9,040 nucleotides of DNA from an uncultured Ruminococcus sp. (GTDB taxonomy: Bacteria > Bacillota > Clostridia > Oscillospirales > Ruminococcaceae). Both the position numbers and the translations under genes were made by a program. Below, in pieces: positions 1 through 7,055 of this stretch. Numbering within the stretch: position 1 is the first letter of the stretch; each line of letters starts with the position of its first letter. The notes beneath the pieces are model-generated. The model saw only the letters and a list, made by a program, of their open reading frames with translations. It had not been told where the DNA came from and made no database searches. The stretch lies in assembly GCA_900752785.1 (NCBI GenBank), contig CAADWP010000086.1, positions 1 to 9,040 of the forward strand, written 5' to 3'.

Positions 1-119
1 TGACGTATTGCAAGGACTTTTGACGAAGTTCAGCATGAAAATTTGCAAAAAAGATGTGCGCAAAAAGATACTAAACAGGCTCTTAAACTGATTATATAAA
101 AGTTTAAGGAGGTTCAATT

Positions 120-1385
120 ATGAAGCTTAGAAAAATTCTTGCTTCGTTTTTTGCCGTTACGGTCATAGGATTAAGTATGCCAACTTTTTCGACAGTCGTT
201 CCCAGTTTATATATGACCGCAAGCGCGGAGAAAGATTATACCGAAGAAACATACGATGACTTCACGGTCAAAAAGTACGGCGACCACGTTGAAATAAGCG
301 AATATAACGGCAAAGCGGCGAAAGTTGAAATTCCTTCAAAAATAGGCGGTCTGCCCGTTACGAGTATAGGGGATTATGCGTTTTATGACTGCTTTGTCCT
401 TACCTCCGTAACGCTCCCCGCTTCTATAAAAAGTATAGGAAACGGCGCGTTTAAAGAATGTAAACGACTTGCCTCGATAAATCTCCCTGATTCAGTTACG
501 ACTATTGGCGCAGACGCGTTTTACTACTGCGCAAGTCTTGCCGCGATAACTATACCCGATTCTGTTACAAGCATCAGCGACAGCGCGTTTTACCGCTGTG
601 AAAGCTTTACATCAATAAATATTCCCAATACTGTTACAAGCATCGGTGACAGCGCGTTTTCGGGATGTATAGGACTTAAAACAATAACTATCACCGAATC
701 TGTTACGGAAATCGGAGCATGGACGTTTGGTAACTGCAACAATCTTGCGTCAATAATACTTCCTGATTCCGTTAAAAGTATTGGAAACGATGCGTTTCAC
801 TTTTGTTCAGCGCTTGAATTCATAACAATTCCTGATTCTGTTACAAGTATTGAAGACAGTACGTTTTCCGACTGCACAAGTCTTGAAGAAATAACTATTC
901 CATATTCGGTTACAAGTATCGGAGTTTGGGCGTTTGACAACTGCGAAAATTTAAAATCGGTAACCATTCTTAATCCTTACTGCAAGATCGCAGACAATGC
1001 GGGCACTATTTCCAATTCATATGATTTCGATACTGAAATATATACATATACCGGCGTAATAAAGGGCGGAAAAGGCTCTACAGCAGCAGAGTATGCCAAG
1101 AAGTATAACAAAACATTTGAATCACTCGACAATTCTCCTTTGTACGGCGACGCTGACGGTGACGGAAAGATCACTGCAAACGACGCTTCCCTCGTGCTTA
1201 CCGAGTACGCCGCGCTCTCTGCGGGAAAAGCTACATTTACCACCGAGCAGACTGCTCTTTCTGATGTTGACGATGACGGAAAAATTACCGCTAACGATGC
1301 GTCTAATATTCTCATGTTTTACGCTTATCTTTCAGGAAAAGGCACGGAAACTGATATAAAGATCTGGCTTAAAAATTTAAATTAA
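120..1385 (+). CDS. Secreted BspA-type leucine-rich-repeat protein with C-terminal dockerin
   Basis: The 421-residue product begins with a lysine/arginine start, a hydrophobic stretch at about residues 6-30 and a likely signal peptidase site after TASA (A36), so it should be exported. Residues about 66-285 are LRR_5/BspA-type repeats, with units of the form ITIPDSVTSIGDxAFxxC. A linker ending in AEYAKKYNKTFE leads to a dockerin at about 341-421 with two calcium loops: D344/D346/D348/T352/D355 and D382/D384/D386/T390/D393. Dockerins dock onto cohesins of a cellulosome scaffoldin (family knowledge), so the LRR part is probably displayed on the cell-surface complex as a binding or adhesion module; no catalytic domain is seen. 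Loop positions 10-11 are Ala-Asn in both halves, which suggests near-symmetric cohesin binding (inference). AAGGAGG at 106-112, seven bases before the ATG, supports this start. No sortase motif is present. Confidence 0.9.
   Translation: MKLRKILASFFAVTVIGLSMPTFSTVVPSLYMTASAEKDYTEETYDDFTVKKYGDHVEISEYNGKAAKVEIPSKIGGLPVTSIGDYAFYDCFVLTSVTLPASIKSIGNGAFKECKRLASINLPDSVTTIGADAFYYCASLAAITIPDSVTSISDSAFYRCESFTSINIPNTVTSIGDSAFSGCIGLKTITITESVTEIGAWTFGNCNNLASIILPDSVKSIGNDAFHFCSALEFITIPDSVTSIEDSTFSDCTSLEEITIPYSVTSIGVWAFDNCENLKSVTILNPYCKIADNAGTISNSYDFDTEIYTYTGVIKGGKGSTAAEYAKKYNKTFESLDNSPLYGDADGDGKITANDASLVLTEYAALSAGKATFTTEQTALSDVDDDGKITANDASNILMFYAYLSGKGTETDIKIWLKNLN
408..959 (+). repeat. Eight tandem 69-bp (23-residue) LRR_5 units
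   Basis: Residues 97-280 of the LRR-dockerin protein divide into eight units of exactly 23 residues with no insertions. Each carries a pattern like (I/V)T(I/L)PDSVTSIG, then an AF or TF pair, then a Cys and a Leu/Phe. A longer, irregular first unit (about residues 69-96) precedes them and a degenerate one follows. At the DNA level phrases such as GATTCTGTTACAAG recur, so unit number could change by slippage or unequal recombination (inference). Confidence 0.85.
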
Positions 1386-1390
1386 CAGCA

Positions 1391-1424
1391 AAACGGCTGA
1401 GCATTTTATTTTGCTCAGCCGTTT
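1391..1424. terminator. Bidirectional intrinsic terminator between LRR-dockerin gene and prfB
   Basis: A perfect 13-bp stem (AAACGGCTGAGCA at 1391-1403 with TGCTCAGCCGTTT at 1412-1424) has an 8-base loop. It lies between two convergent genes, six bases after the + strand stop codon and about 20 bases from the prfB stop. T-rich sequence follows it on both strands, so it can end both transcripts. A close copy ends the other dockerin gene at 8656-8691. Confidence 0.85.
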
Positions 1425-1444
1425 ATATTATTTAAAAGTCTCAA

Positions 1445-2563
1445 TTATTTTTCGAGGGTTCCGTGCGAAAGGGATTTAAGATAAGCATTGATAAACCCGT
1501 CGATATCTCCGTCCATAACAGCCTGGATATTACCGTTTTCAAAAGAGGTACGATGATCTTTAACGAGAGTATAGGGCATAAATACATATGAACGAATCTG
1601 AGAGCCCCATGCGATCTGGTTCTGGACGCCCTTAATGTCGTCGATCTTTTCGAGGTGCTCACGCTCCTTGATCTCAATGAGCTTTGAACGGAGCATCTTC
1701 ATGGCGTAATCTTTATTTTGATACTGGCTTCGCTGAGTCTGACACGAAACGACTATACCAGTAGGCTTATGAATAAGACGAACAGCCGAGCTGGTCTTGT
1801 TAACCTTCTGACCTCCCGCGCCGCTTGAACGATAAACCTCCATTTCAATATCTTCGGGACGAATGTCTACCTCGATAGAATCGTCGATTTCGGGCATTAC
1901 CTCTATAGCGGCAAAGGAGGTATGGCGTCTGCCCGAAGCGTCAAAGGGCGAAACTCTTACAAGACGATGAACTCCTGATTCGGACTTCATGTAGCCGTAA
2001 GCATTATCTCCTTCAATAAGGATCGAAGCGGATTTCATACCTGCGTCATCGCCGTCAAGGTAATCAAGAAGCGTTACCTTATAATCATGACGTTCAGCCC
2101 AGTGATTATACATACGATAGAGCATTTCTGCCCAATCCTGAGCTTCTGTGCCTCCTGCACCGGCATGAAAAGTAAGTATAGCGTTGGAGTTGTCGTATTC
2201 GCCGTTAAGCAGTGTGGAAAGCTTTTCATCTTCAAGCTTTGTCTTAAAGATCTCAGCCTCCGATTTGATCTCCTCTATAGAGCTTTCATCATCTTCTTCA
2301 ATGGAAAGCTCGATCAAGGTAATAAGATCCTCGAGACTTGCATTAAGCTTGTTGTATTTTTCAATCTTTCGTTCAAGAGATTTCTGTTCCTTTAGAACAT
2401 TCTGGGAATTTTCCAAATCGTCCCAGAAACCTTCCTTTGCGGTTTCCTCCGCAAGCTCGGCAACTCTTTCTTTAGCCGTTTTTATATTCAGAACATCAGC
2501 AAGCTCGGTCATCTCCTTGCGGTATCCTGTCATTTCAACTCTGAGTTCGTCAAGAATAATCAT
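1445..2563 (-). CDS. prfB: Peptide chain release factor 2 (RF2)
   Basis: RF2 recognises UAA and UGA stop codons in the ribosomal A site and triggers hydrolysis of the peptidyl-tRNA. The 372-residue product has the RF2 anticodon-like tripeptide SPF at 205-207 (within RVSPFDASGRRHTS) and the universal GGQ motif at 250-252 in GAGGQKVN, which places the catalytic glutamine at the peptidyl transferase centre. Length and co-linearity match the RF2 family. The start is supported by GAAAGGA about nine bases upstream of the ATG. The frame is open from the start: at residues 25-26, where many prfB genes carry the in-frame UGA and +1 frameshift, this gene reads Leu-Asn (CTG AAT). It lies downstream of the Spo0A-like gene on the same strand, with a palindromic element between them. 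Confidence 0.97.
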   Translation of the reverse strand: MIILDELRVEMTGYRKEMTELADVLNIKTAKERVAELAEETAKEGFWDDLENSQNVLKEQKSLERKIEKYNKLNASLEDLITLIELSIEEDDESSIEEIKSEAEIFKTKLEDEKLSTLLNGEYDNSNAILTFHAGAGGTEAQDWAEMLYRMYNHWAERHDYKVTLLDYLDGDDAGMKSASILIEGDNAYGYMKSESGVHRLVRVSPFDASGRRHTSFAAIEVMPEIDDSIEVDIRPEDIEMEVYRSSGAGGQKVNKTSSAVRLIHKPTGIVVSCQTQRSQYQNKDYAMKMLRSKLIEIKEREHLEKIDDIKGVQNQIAWGSQIRSYVFMPYTLVKDHRTSFENGNIQAVMDGDIDGFINAYLKSLSHGTLEK

Positions 2564-2596
2564 AAATTTAAATCCTTTCTCGGAAAAGTTTTATTA

Positions 2597-2757
2597 GAAT
2601 CTGTGTTCATAGGGAAGATGTGCGGATTTTTGAACATAATTTTGTCAAGGACAAGGAGAAAAAATGAAAGCATACTATCGTATGGTGAATTTTTTCAACG
2701 CAGTCATTGGCAAAATTTGTTAAAAAGACGTGCGGCTTATCCTATGAACACTGATTC
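2597..2757. repeat. 161-bp imperfect palindromic (MITE-like) element flanked by TTA
   Basis: The ends are 17-bp inverted repeats with one mismatch: GAATCTGTGTTCATAGG at 2597-2613 and CCTATGAACACTGATTC at 2741-2757. Inside is a second pair (AATTTTGTCAA 2638-2648 with TTGGCAAAATT 2707-2717). At the centre a hairpin is formed by GAAAAAAT 2658-2665/ATTTTTTC 2689-2696 around CATAC 2671-2675/GTATG 2680-2684. The trinucleotide TTA directly flanks both ends (2594-2596 and 2758-2760), as a target-site duplication would. It holds no credible coding sequence. The shape fits a small non-autonomous inverted-repeat element, but it could instead be a long regulatory RNA hairpin or a REP-like repeat. On the minus strand it forms the 5' region of prfB. 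Confidence 0.7.
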
Positions 2758-3513
2758 TTAAAGCAGCGACGTGCAGTTTCTGTGCGCCGCTGCATTTTTA
2801 TTCAAAGGGCTGTTCATGGTTCTGCTGTTCACAAAGCGATCGCCTGCGGAACAAATAAGCTCATAATTTGTCATTTTTTCTGTAAGCTGTCCACAGGTAA
2901 GCACCGGAACGAGACCGTCCTCATAAACGGCTTTGGACAGATGCCTTATCGAACGGTCGATTATAATTCCTCCGACACCGTATTCCTTACCGACTTCATC
3001 ATATATTCTCTTTACGATGGCGTTTACTCTTGTAGGATCTTCAAGGCAAAGAGCTATTGCCGAACATAGATATGAAAAGCCGTTGTAGTTTTTCCGCAGG
3101 CCGAGAAGATACAGATAATCGGCAATATATGAATAAACGTCAGATTTTTTCTGCTCAAGCAGGCGCCGGATTATTTCAGTCAGTCGTTTGATCGACATCG
3201 GCATTACTACACATTTCACACGATCAGAAATCGTAAGACTGTTAATAATATTGTAAGATTCGTGGTATACTGACAATAAAATTCTAATACTTGTGAATTG
3301 GCTGTGAATTTTATTTATGAACTCAGCGGAAGAAGCTTTCCCCTTTAAAGTATAGATATACACAATGTCGAAACTATCCTTTTCAAGAGCGTCCATTATT
3401 TCCTCGCAGGTGTTTCCGCAAAGAACAACTTCGATCGAAGCGTTTTCAAGACTTTTTTTTAACGTTTTGATAAACAATGAATTATCCGAACTGACCAATA
3501 TTTTGCTTCCCAT
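2758..3513 (-). CDS. Spo0A-like regulator with degenerate receiver domain
   Basis: The 251-residue product has an N-terminal receiver-like fold (about 3-120) and a C-terminal domain (about 126-220) resembling the Spo0A DNA-binding domain. The C-terminal match includes YLYLLGLRKNYNGFSYL and the recognition-helix stretch IDRSIRH (185-191), which aligns with VERAIRH of Spo0A. Spo0A proteins control sporulation and stationary-phase genes after phosphorylation (family knowledge). Here the phospho-acceptor position is Tyr54 (in FDIVYIYT), the acidic pair is Ser9-Asp10 and the conserved Lys before Pro is Met104, so phosphotransfer looks lost; Ser81 remains. The ATG at 3513 was chosen over one 60 bases upstream because AAGGAGGT sits seven bases before it and the upstream start lies inside uvrC. 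The tail after about residue 225 has no recognised match. The stop codon lies in the TTA flank of the palindromic element. Confidence 0.8.
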   Translation of the reverse strand: MGSKILVSSDNSLFIKTLKKSLENASIEVVLCGNTCEEIMDALEKDSFDIVYIYTLKGKASSAEFINKIHSQFTSIRILLSVYHESYNIINSLTISDRVKCVVMPMSIKRLTEIIRRLLEQKKSDVYSYIADYLYLLGLRKNYNGFSYLCSAIALCLEDPTRVNAIVKRIYDEVGKEYGVGGIIIDRSIRHLSKAVYEDGLVPVLTCGQLTEKMTNYELICSAGDRFVNSRTMNSPLNKNAAAHRNCTSLL

Positions 3514-3520
3514 GCAAATT

Positions 3521-3528
3521 ACCTCCTT
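3521..3528 (-). promoter_or_regulatory. Ribosome binding site of the Spo0A-like gene overlapping the uvrC stop
   Basis: On the minus strand the sequence reads TAAGGAGGT, so the uvrC stop codon provides the first two bases of a near-perfect Shine-Dalgarno. The spacer to the ATG at 3513 is seven bases. This decides the start of the Spo0A-like gene and suggests translational coupling to uvrC. Confidence 0.8.
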
Positions 3529-5353
3529 ATTCCAGCTCATGAATAACCTCCCAAAGCGCCTTTGCAGTTTCAAGGTTTACTCCTGCGGCTGCGGCAAGCT
3601 CGTCGGGAGAAGCTTTTCTCAGATTATCGCGGGTCTTATACCTCATAAGAAGCTTAGCAGCTTTTTTTTCGCCGATCCCCTTTACCGAAAGGAGTTCGGA
3701 ACTGTAGGTTTTTTTCTTGTGTTTTGAATGCATATAGTTCACCGAATAACGATGTACCTCGTCCTGTATACGAGTAACAAGGCTAAACGCTGATTTCAGG
3801 TTATTTATTTGTATCTCGCATCCTCCTGCGGCTATTGCACGGGTACGATGCTTATTGTCCTTGACCATTCCGAAAAGAGGGATATTTAAGCCAAGCTCAC
3901 GCAGAACGGGTGCAACAGCGTTAACGTGACCCTTTCCGCCGTCAAGAAGTATAAGATCAGGCGTTCTGCAAAAATATTTATCGCCCTCCTGATCGACGAT
4001 ATGCTTCAATCGGCGTTTAAGCACCTCGCGCATACTTCCGTAATCGTTCTGCAGTTCCTGTTCCTTTACAGTAAAGCGCTTATACGCCTTTTTCAGGGGT
4101 CTGCCGTCTTCAAATACTACCATTCCTGCGACCATTGATTCTGATGAAAGATTTGAAATATCATAAGCTTCTATATACTTTGGCGGTTTTGAAAGTCCAA
4201 GACACTGCCCGAGCTGTTCAAGGGCAATGATCTCTTTGCCCGTTCGGTTGTTTTCAAGAGCCGCATATTCCGCACTGTTATTTTTCGCAAGTCTGAGCAG
4301 TTCCATTTGAAGCCCCTTTTGCGGAACATGAAGCTTAACCCTGCGTCCTGACTGCGAAGCGAGCAGCTCCTCGATAAGCTCTGATTCAGCAGGTATATGG
4401 TCGAGAATAACTGCTTTAGGTATATCGGTCCTGCCATGGTAGTACTGCTTTAAAAATTCGCTGAGAATATCCTCGCTGTTATCTGACTGTTCAAACTCAA
4501 ACACAGCTTTATCATAAAGACGGTTTCCGCGGTACATAAGCACGGATATATATATTCCGTTATAAAACTCCGCAGCAGCGATAACGTCAGCGGATTCGAC
4601 CGCGCTGTTTATTATTTTCTGCTTTTCCGACGCTTTTTTTACAGCGTTTATGCGGTCGCGCAGTATTGCCGCCTTTTCAAAATCAAGGCGTTCGGCAGCC
4701 TCGTTCATTTCGGCTTCCATTCGTTCTATTGACATGGAACTGCCTGTTTTTATAAAATCGACCGCCTGAGCAACGGTGTTGCGGTAACTTTCGGCATTTA
4801 TTTTTCCGCGGCAAACGCCCATGCAGGTCTTGATATGGAAATTCAGACACGGACGGGTTTTACCGAAATCCTGAGGAAATTTTCTTCCGCAGGTAGGCAG
4901 CATAAACACTCGGTTAGCCTCGTTTACCGCTTCCTTTGTAATAAATCCGCTTGTGTACGGCCCGAGATATTTTCCCGATTTAAGAGTGTTTTTCTCGTTC
5001 GTGATACGCGGATATGCTTCGTCTGAGATCCTTATATAATGGTAGCCCTTATCATCTTTAAGGAGTATGTTATATTTGGGCTTATGCTGTTTTATGAGAC
5101 TGCATTCAAGGAGAAGCGCTTCATACTCGCTGTCCGTGACAATAAAATCGTAATCGTGGACGTTGGCTACCATAGCGGCTACTTTCGGCGTATGATCGGG
5201 ATTTTCGCGAAAATAACTGCTCACACGGTTGCGGAGATTCTTCGCCTTGCCTATATAAATGATGGCGTTTTCGCGGTTACGCATGATGTAAACTCCCGGC
5301 GAGGAGGTCAGCATAGCCGTTTTTTCACGCAGATACGGAAGTCTTGGATTCAT
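3527..5353 (-). CDS. uvrC: UvrABC excinuclease subunit C
   Basis: UvrC is the dual-incision nuclease of nucleotide excision repair and cuts on both sides of a lesion presented by UvrB. The 608-residue length is typical. In order: an N-terminal GIY-YIG nuclease (GVYIMRNRENAIIYIGKAKN, about 20-39) for the 3' cut; four cysteines C155, C169, C177 and C181 matching the iron-sulfur ligands described for E. coli UvrC; a UVR motif (about 206-242) that binds UvrB; an RNase H-like domain with D398 (EAYDIS), D437, D471 (LLDGGKG) and H534 for the 5' cut; and C-terminal helix-hairpin-helix motifs (LLSVKGIGEKKAA, about 554-566) that bind DNA. AAAGGGA upstream of the ATG supports the start. It is followed after 13 bases by the Spo0A-like gene, so the two are probably co-transcribed. 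Confidence 0.98.
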   Translation of the reverse strand: MNPRLPYLREKTAMLTSSPGVYIMRNRENAIIYIGKAKNLRNRVSSYFRENPDHTPKVAAMVANVHDYDFIVTDSEYEALLLECSLIKQHKPKYNILLKDDKGYHYIRISDEAYPRITNEKNTLKSGKYLGPYTSGFITKEAVNEANRVFMLPTCGRKFPQDFGKTRPCLNFHIKTCMGVCRGKINAESYRNTVAQAVDFIKTGSSMSIERMEAEMNEAAERLDFEKAAILRDRINAVKKASEKQKIINSAVESADVIAAAEFYNGIYISVLMYRGNRLYDKAVFEFEQSDNSEDILSEFLKQYYHGRTDIPKAVILDHIPAESELIEELLASQSGRRVKLHVPQKGLQMELLRLAKNNSAEYAALENNRTGKEIIALEQLGQCLGLSKPPKYIEAYDISNLSSESMVAGMVVFEDGRPLKKAYKRFTVKEQELQNDYGSMREVLKRRLKHIVDQEGDKYFCRTPDLILLDGGKGHVNAVAPVLRELGLNIPLFGMVKDNKHRTRAIAAGGCEIQINNLKSAFSLVTRIQDEVHRYSVNYMHSKHKKKTYSSELLSVKGIGEKKAAKLLMRYKTRDNLRKASPDELAAAAGVNLETAKALWEVIHELE

Positions 5354-5385
5354 ATTTTCCCTTTCGGTATTGTTTGCGGCGATTA

Positions 5386-5527
5386 TTAAGGGGGGCTCTG
5401 TCCCCTTAACAATGTTAACAACTTAAGCGGGGACTCCGTCCCCACACCCCTGCCAAAGGGTGAATCCACCCTTTGGAAACCCTTATGAATTTTTTCGATC
5501 TATCCCTAAGGGATGATCGAAAAAATT
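5386..5527. repeat. Cluster of four intergenic hairpins
   Basis: Four inverted repeats lie head to tail between uvrC and the membrane-protein gene: TTAAGGGG/CCCCTTAA (5386-5409); GGGGAC/GTCCCC with a 3-base loop (5429-5443); CCAAAGGGTG/CACCCTTTGG, perfect with loop AATC (5453-5476); and AATTTTTTCGATC/GATCGAAAAAATT (5488-5527), which encloses a further ATCCC/GGGAT stem. The GGGGACTCCGTCCCC style resembles extragenic repeats common in Ruminococcaceae genomes (recollection, not checked). It may stabilise RNA ends or attenuate read-through from the nad operon into uvrC; no clean U-tract marks any one stem as a classic terminator. Confidence 0.75.
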
Positions 5528-5606
5528 AAAGGATAACAAGGCAATTACTTTTAACAAAGACTAATGCAGAGAAAATTCCCATTAATAGGCACGTCAAAAT
5601 CAGCGG

Positions 5607-6197
5607 TCATTGCCTGTTAAAATAGTCGATCCCGGCATTTGGTCTGAAATAAGTACGGATATATCCGTCAGTAGACAGAACTACAAATTCATTGGTTTCT
5701 TCAATGTAATAAACATAGTCGCCGTCCTCTTTTTCGGTCTTGCAGAGGGCCTTCGGATTATTTATGACGTCGCTTGCGCCCTTTTCGTATTCATCGGCAT
5801 TTTTGTATCCGAAATCCTTTTTAAATTCGCCGCCGTGCTTGTCGAAATGCTGATTAAGCTGCGATTTGCTTCGGAATCGGTATGAGACATATTCGCTTTC
5901 TGTAGAGAAGGCGGTCGAGGTTTCCTTTGTATCGGCAGCTTTTTGAGTTGCGGAAGACGTTTTGTTTGAAGCGTCTGTCTCCGTATGATTCGTTTCGGTT
6001 TCGGGATAAGCTTCCGTATTTTCCGCTGTTATGGCTGTGGAGCTGCCGCTGTTTTCATCTGATGAAAGCAGATCTTTTCCTGTAATCAGGCTTATAGCAA
6101 AAACGATAATCAATATGACAATAATAACGCCGAGCGCCTTGAATCTTAATTTTGTCACGTCGTCTCTGAATTGATCCCAGTCAAATTTACCTTTCAT
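5607..6197 (-). CDS. Membrane-anchored protein with a possible nuclease-like C-terminal domain
   Basis: The family is not firmly recognised. The 196 residues comprise a short charged cytoplasmic start (1-20), one membrane helix (about 21-39, ALGVIIVILIIVFAISLIT), a Ser/Thr/Glu-rich low-complexity linker (about 45-104) and a compact C-terminal domain (about 105-196). With charged residues before the helix the C-terminal domain is probably outside the membrane. That domain contains LNQHFDKHGGEF (114-125), a YKNADEYEKGA helix, YVYYIEETNEFVVLSTDGY and IRTYFRP (180-186). The spacing of His117/His121, an aromatic strand and the Arg-Thr pair resembles BECR-fold (barnase/EndoU/colicin/RelE) RNases and related toxin domains; this is inference from motif shape only. 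The ATG overlaps the nadC stop by four bases (ATGA), so translation is probably coupled. No immunity-like partner is adjacent. A substrate-binding or regulatory role is equally possible. Confidence 0.75.
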   Translation of the reverse strand: MKGKFDWDQFRDDVTKLRFKALGVIIVILIIVFAISLITGKDLLSSDENSGSSTAITAENTEAYPETETNHTETDASNKTSSATQKAADTKETSTAFSTESEYVSYRFRSKSQLNQHFDKHGGEFKKDFGYKNADEYEKGASDVINNPKALCKTEKEDGDYVYYIEETNEFVVLSTDGYIRTYFRPNAGIDYFNRQ

Positions 6198-7039
6198 TTC
6201 TTAGTCCTTATCTTCATTGAAACGTCAAAGCACTTGACCGAGTGAGTTAATGCACCGAGAGAAATGATATTAACTCCGGTTTCAGCAACGGTTCGTATAT
6301 TTTCCTCGGTAACATTTCCCGAGGCTTCCAGCAGCGCGCGGTCTGCCGTTATATTCACAGCCTCCGCCATTTCCTCGCAGCTCATGTTATCAAGCATTAT
6401 GATCTCGACCTTGCTGTCCAGAGCCTCGCGAAGCTCGTCAAGCGTGCGAACCTCGACCTCGATCTTCACAGTATGACCGATCTTCTCGCGGAGAGCCGAT
6501 ACAGCCGCAGTAATTCCGCCGTAAGCGTCAATATGATTATCCTTGAGCATTGCCGCGTCGGAAAGATTATAACGGTGATTTTTTCCTCCGCCGACCGTAA
6601 CTGCATATTTTTGCAGAGCACGAAGTCCCGGAAGCGTTTTTCGCGTATCGGTAACGGAAGCTCGCGTTCCCTTAACAAGCTCCACACATCTGTTTGTTGC
6701 CGTAGCGATCCCCGACATATGCTGCAAAATATTCAATGCAGTCCTTTCGCCCTTTAGCAAAGTAAGCGTGCTGCCCTCCATTTCGGCGATAATATCGCCT
6801 TTCTGAACCTTTGAACCGTCATTGAGCAGAATTTTAAAATCAACGTCCCCGCCTGCAAGCTCGAAAACGCGCTTGCATATTTCAATTCCGCACACTACGC
6901 CTGTATCCTTAGCTACATAATATGCGGAGCTGCGGTGATTTTCGGGAATAAGATTATCGGCGGCAGCGTCGATATAATTGATGTCCTCCATGAGGGCAGT
7001 CGTTACGATATTGTCGATATAGCATTGAAGAAGCTTCAT
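6194..7039 (-). CDS. nadC: Nicotinate-nucleotide pyrophosphorylase, carboxylating (QPRTase)
   Basis: NadC converts quinolinate and phosphoribosyl pyrophosphate to nicotinate mononucleotide with loss of CO2, the third step of de novo NAD synthesis, in the cytoplasm. The 281-residue length is normal. Visible family motifs are EDI near 18-20, GERTALN (97-103), DTRKTLPGLR (131-140) with the substrate-binding Arg/Lys residues, GGGKNHRYNLSD (150-161), KDNH (166-169), E195, D217 in IMLDN and LEASGNV (237-243). All key basic residues of the quinolinate pocket appear intact. GAAAGGATG shortly before the ATG gives a good ribosome binding site. It starts 16 bases after the nadB stop and its TGA overlaps the start of the next gene. 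Confidence 0.98.
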   Translation of the reverse strand: MKLLQCYIDNIVTTALMEDINYIDAAADNLIPENHRSSAYYVAKDTGVVCGIEICKRVFELAGGDVDFKILLNDGSKVQKGDIIAEMEGSTLTLLKGERTALNILQHMSGIATATNRCVELVKGTRASVTDTRKTLPGLRALQKYAVTVGGGKNHRYNLSDAAMLKDNHIDAYGGITAAVSALREKIGHTVKIEVEVRTLDELREALDSKVEIIMLDNMSCEEMAEAVNITADRALLEASGNVTEENIRTVAETGVNIISLGALTHSVKCFDVSMKIRTKK

Positions 7040-7055
7040 AATTTCATCCTTTCAG

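Noticed and set aside
43..72. Possible promoter for the LRR-dockerin gene (TTGCAA, 18 bases, GATACT)
   Set aside because: The -10 match is weak and the sequence lies in a region resembling the repeat element, so it cannot be separated from chance in AT-rich DNA.
2184..2597. 137-residue serine-rich + strand open frame
   Set aside because: It is antisense to the N-terminal coiled region of prfB; the serine runs are reverse-complement shadows of Glu/Leu-rich codons.
2643..2648. Perfect TTGACA on the minus strand upstream of prfB
   Set aside because: No acceptable -10 lies 16-18 bases downstream, and it falls within a stem of the palindrome.
3514..3573. Upstream start adding 20 residues to the Spo0A-like protein
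   Set aside because: It lies within uvrC, has no good ribosome binding site, and the receiver-like fold begins directly at the downstream ATG, which has AAGGAGGT at seven bases.
5039..5389. 116-residue + strand open frame over the 5' end of uvrC
   Set aside because: It is antisense to the conserved GIY-YIG region of uvrC and its product looks like no known family.
5530..5557. Possible uvrC promoter (TTGTTA, 16 bases, TATCCT on the minus strand)
   Set aside because: It is only a moderate match and would place all four hairpins in the leader; other equally good candidates exist.
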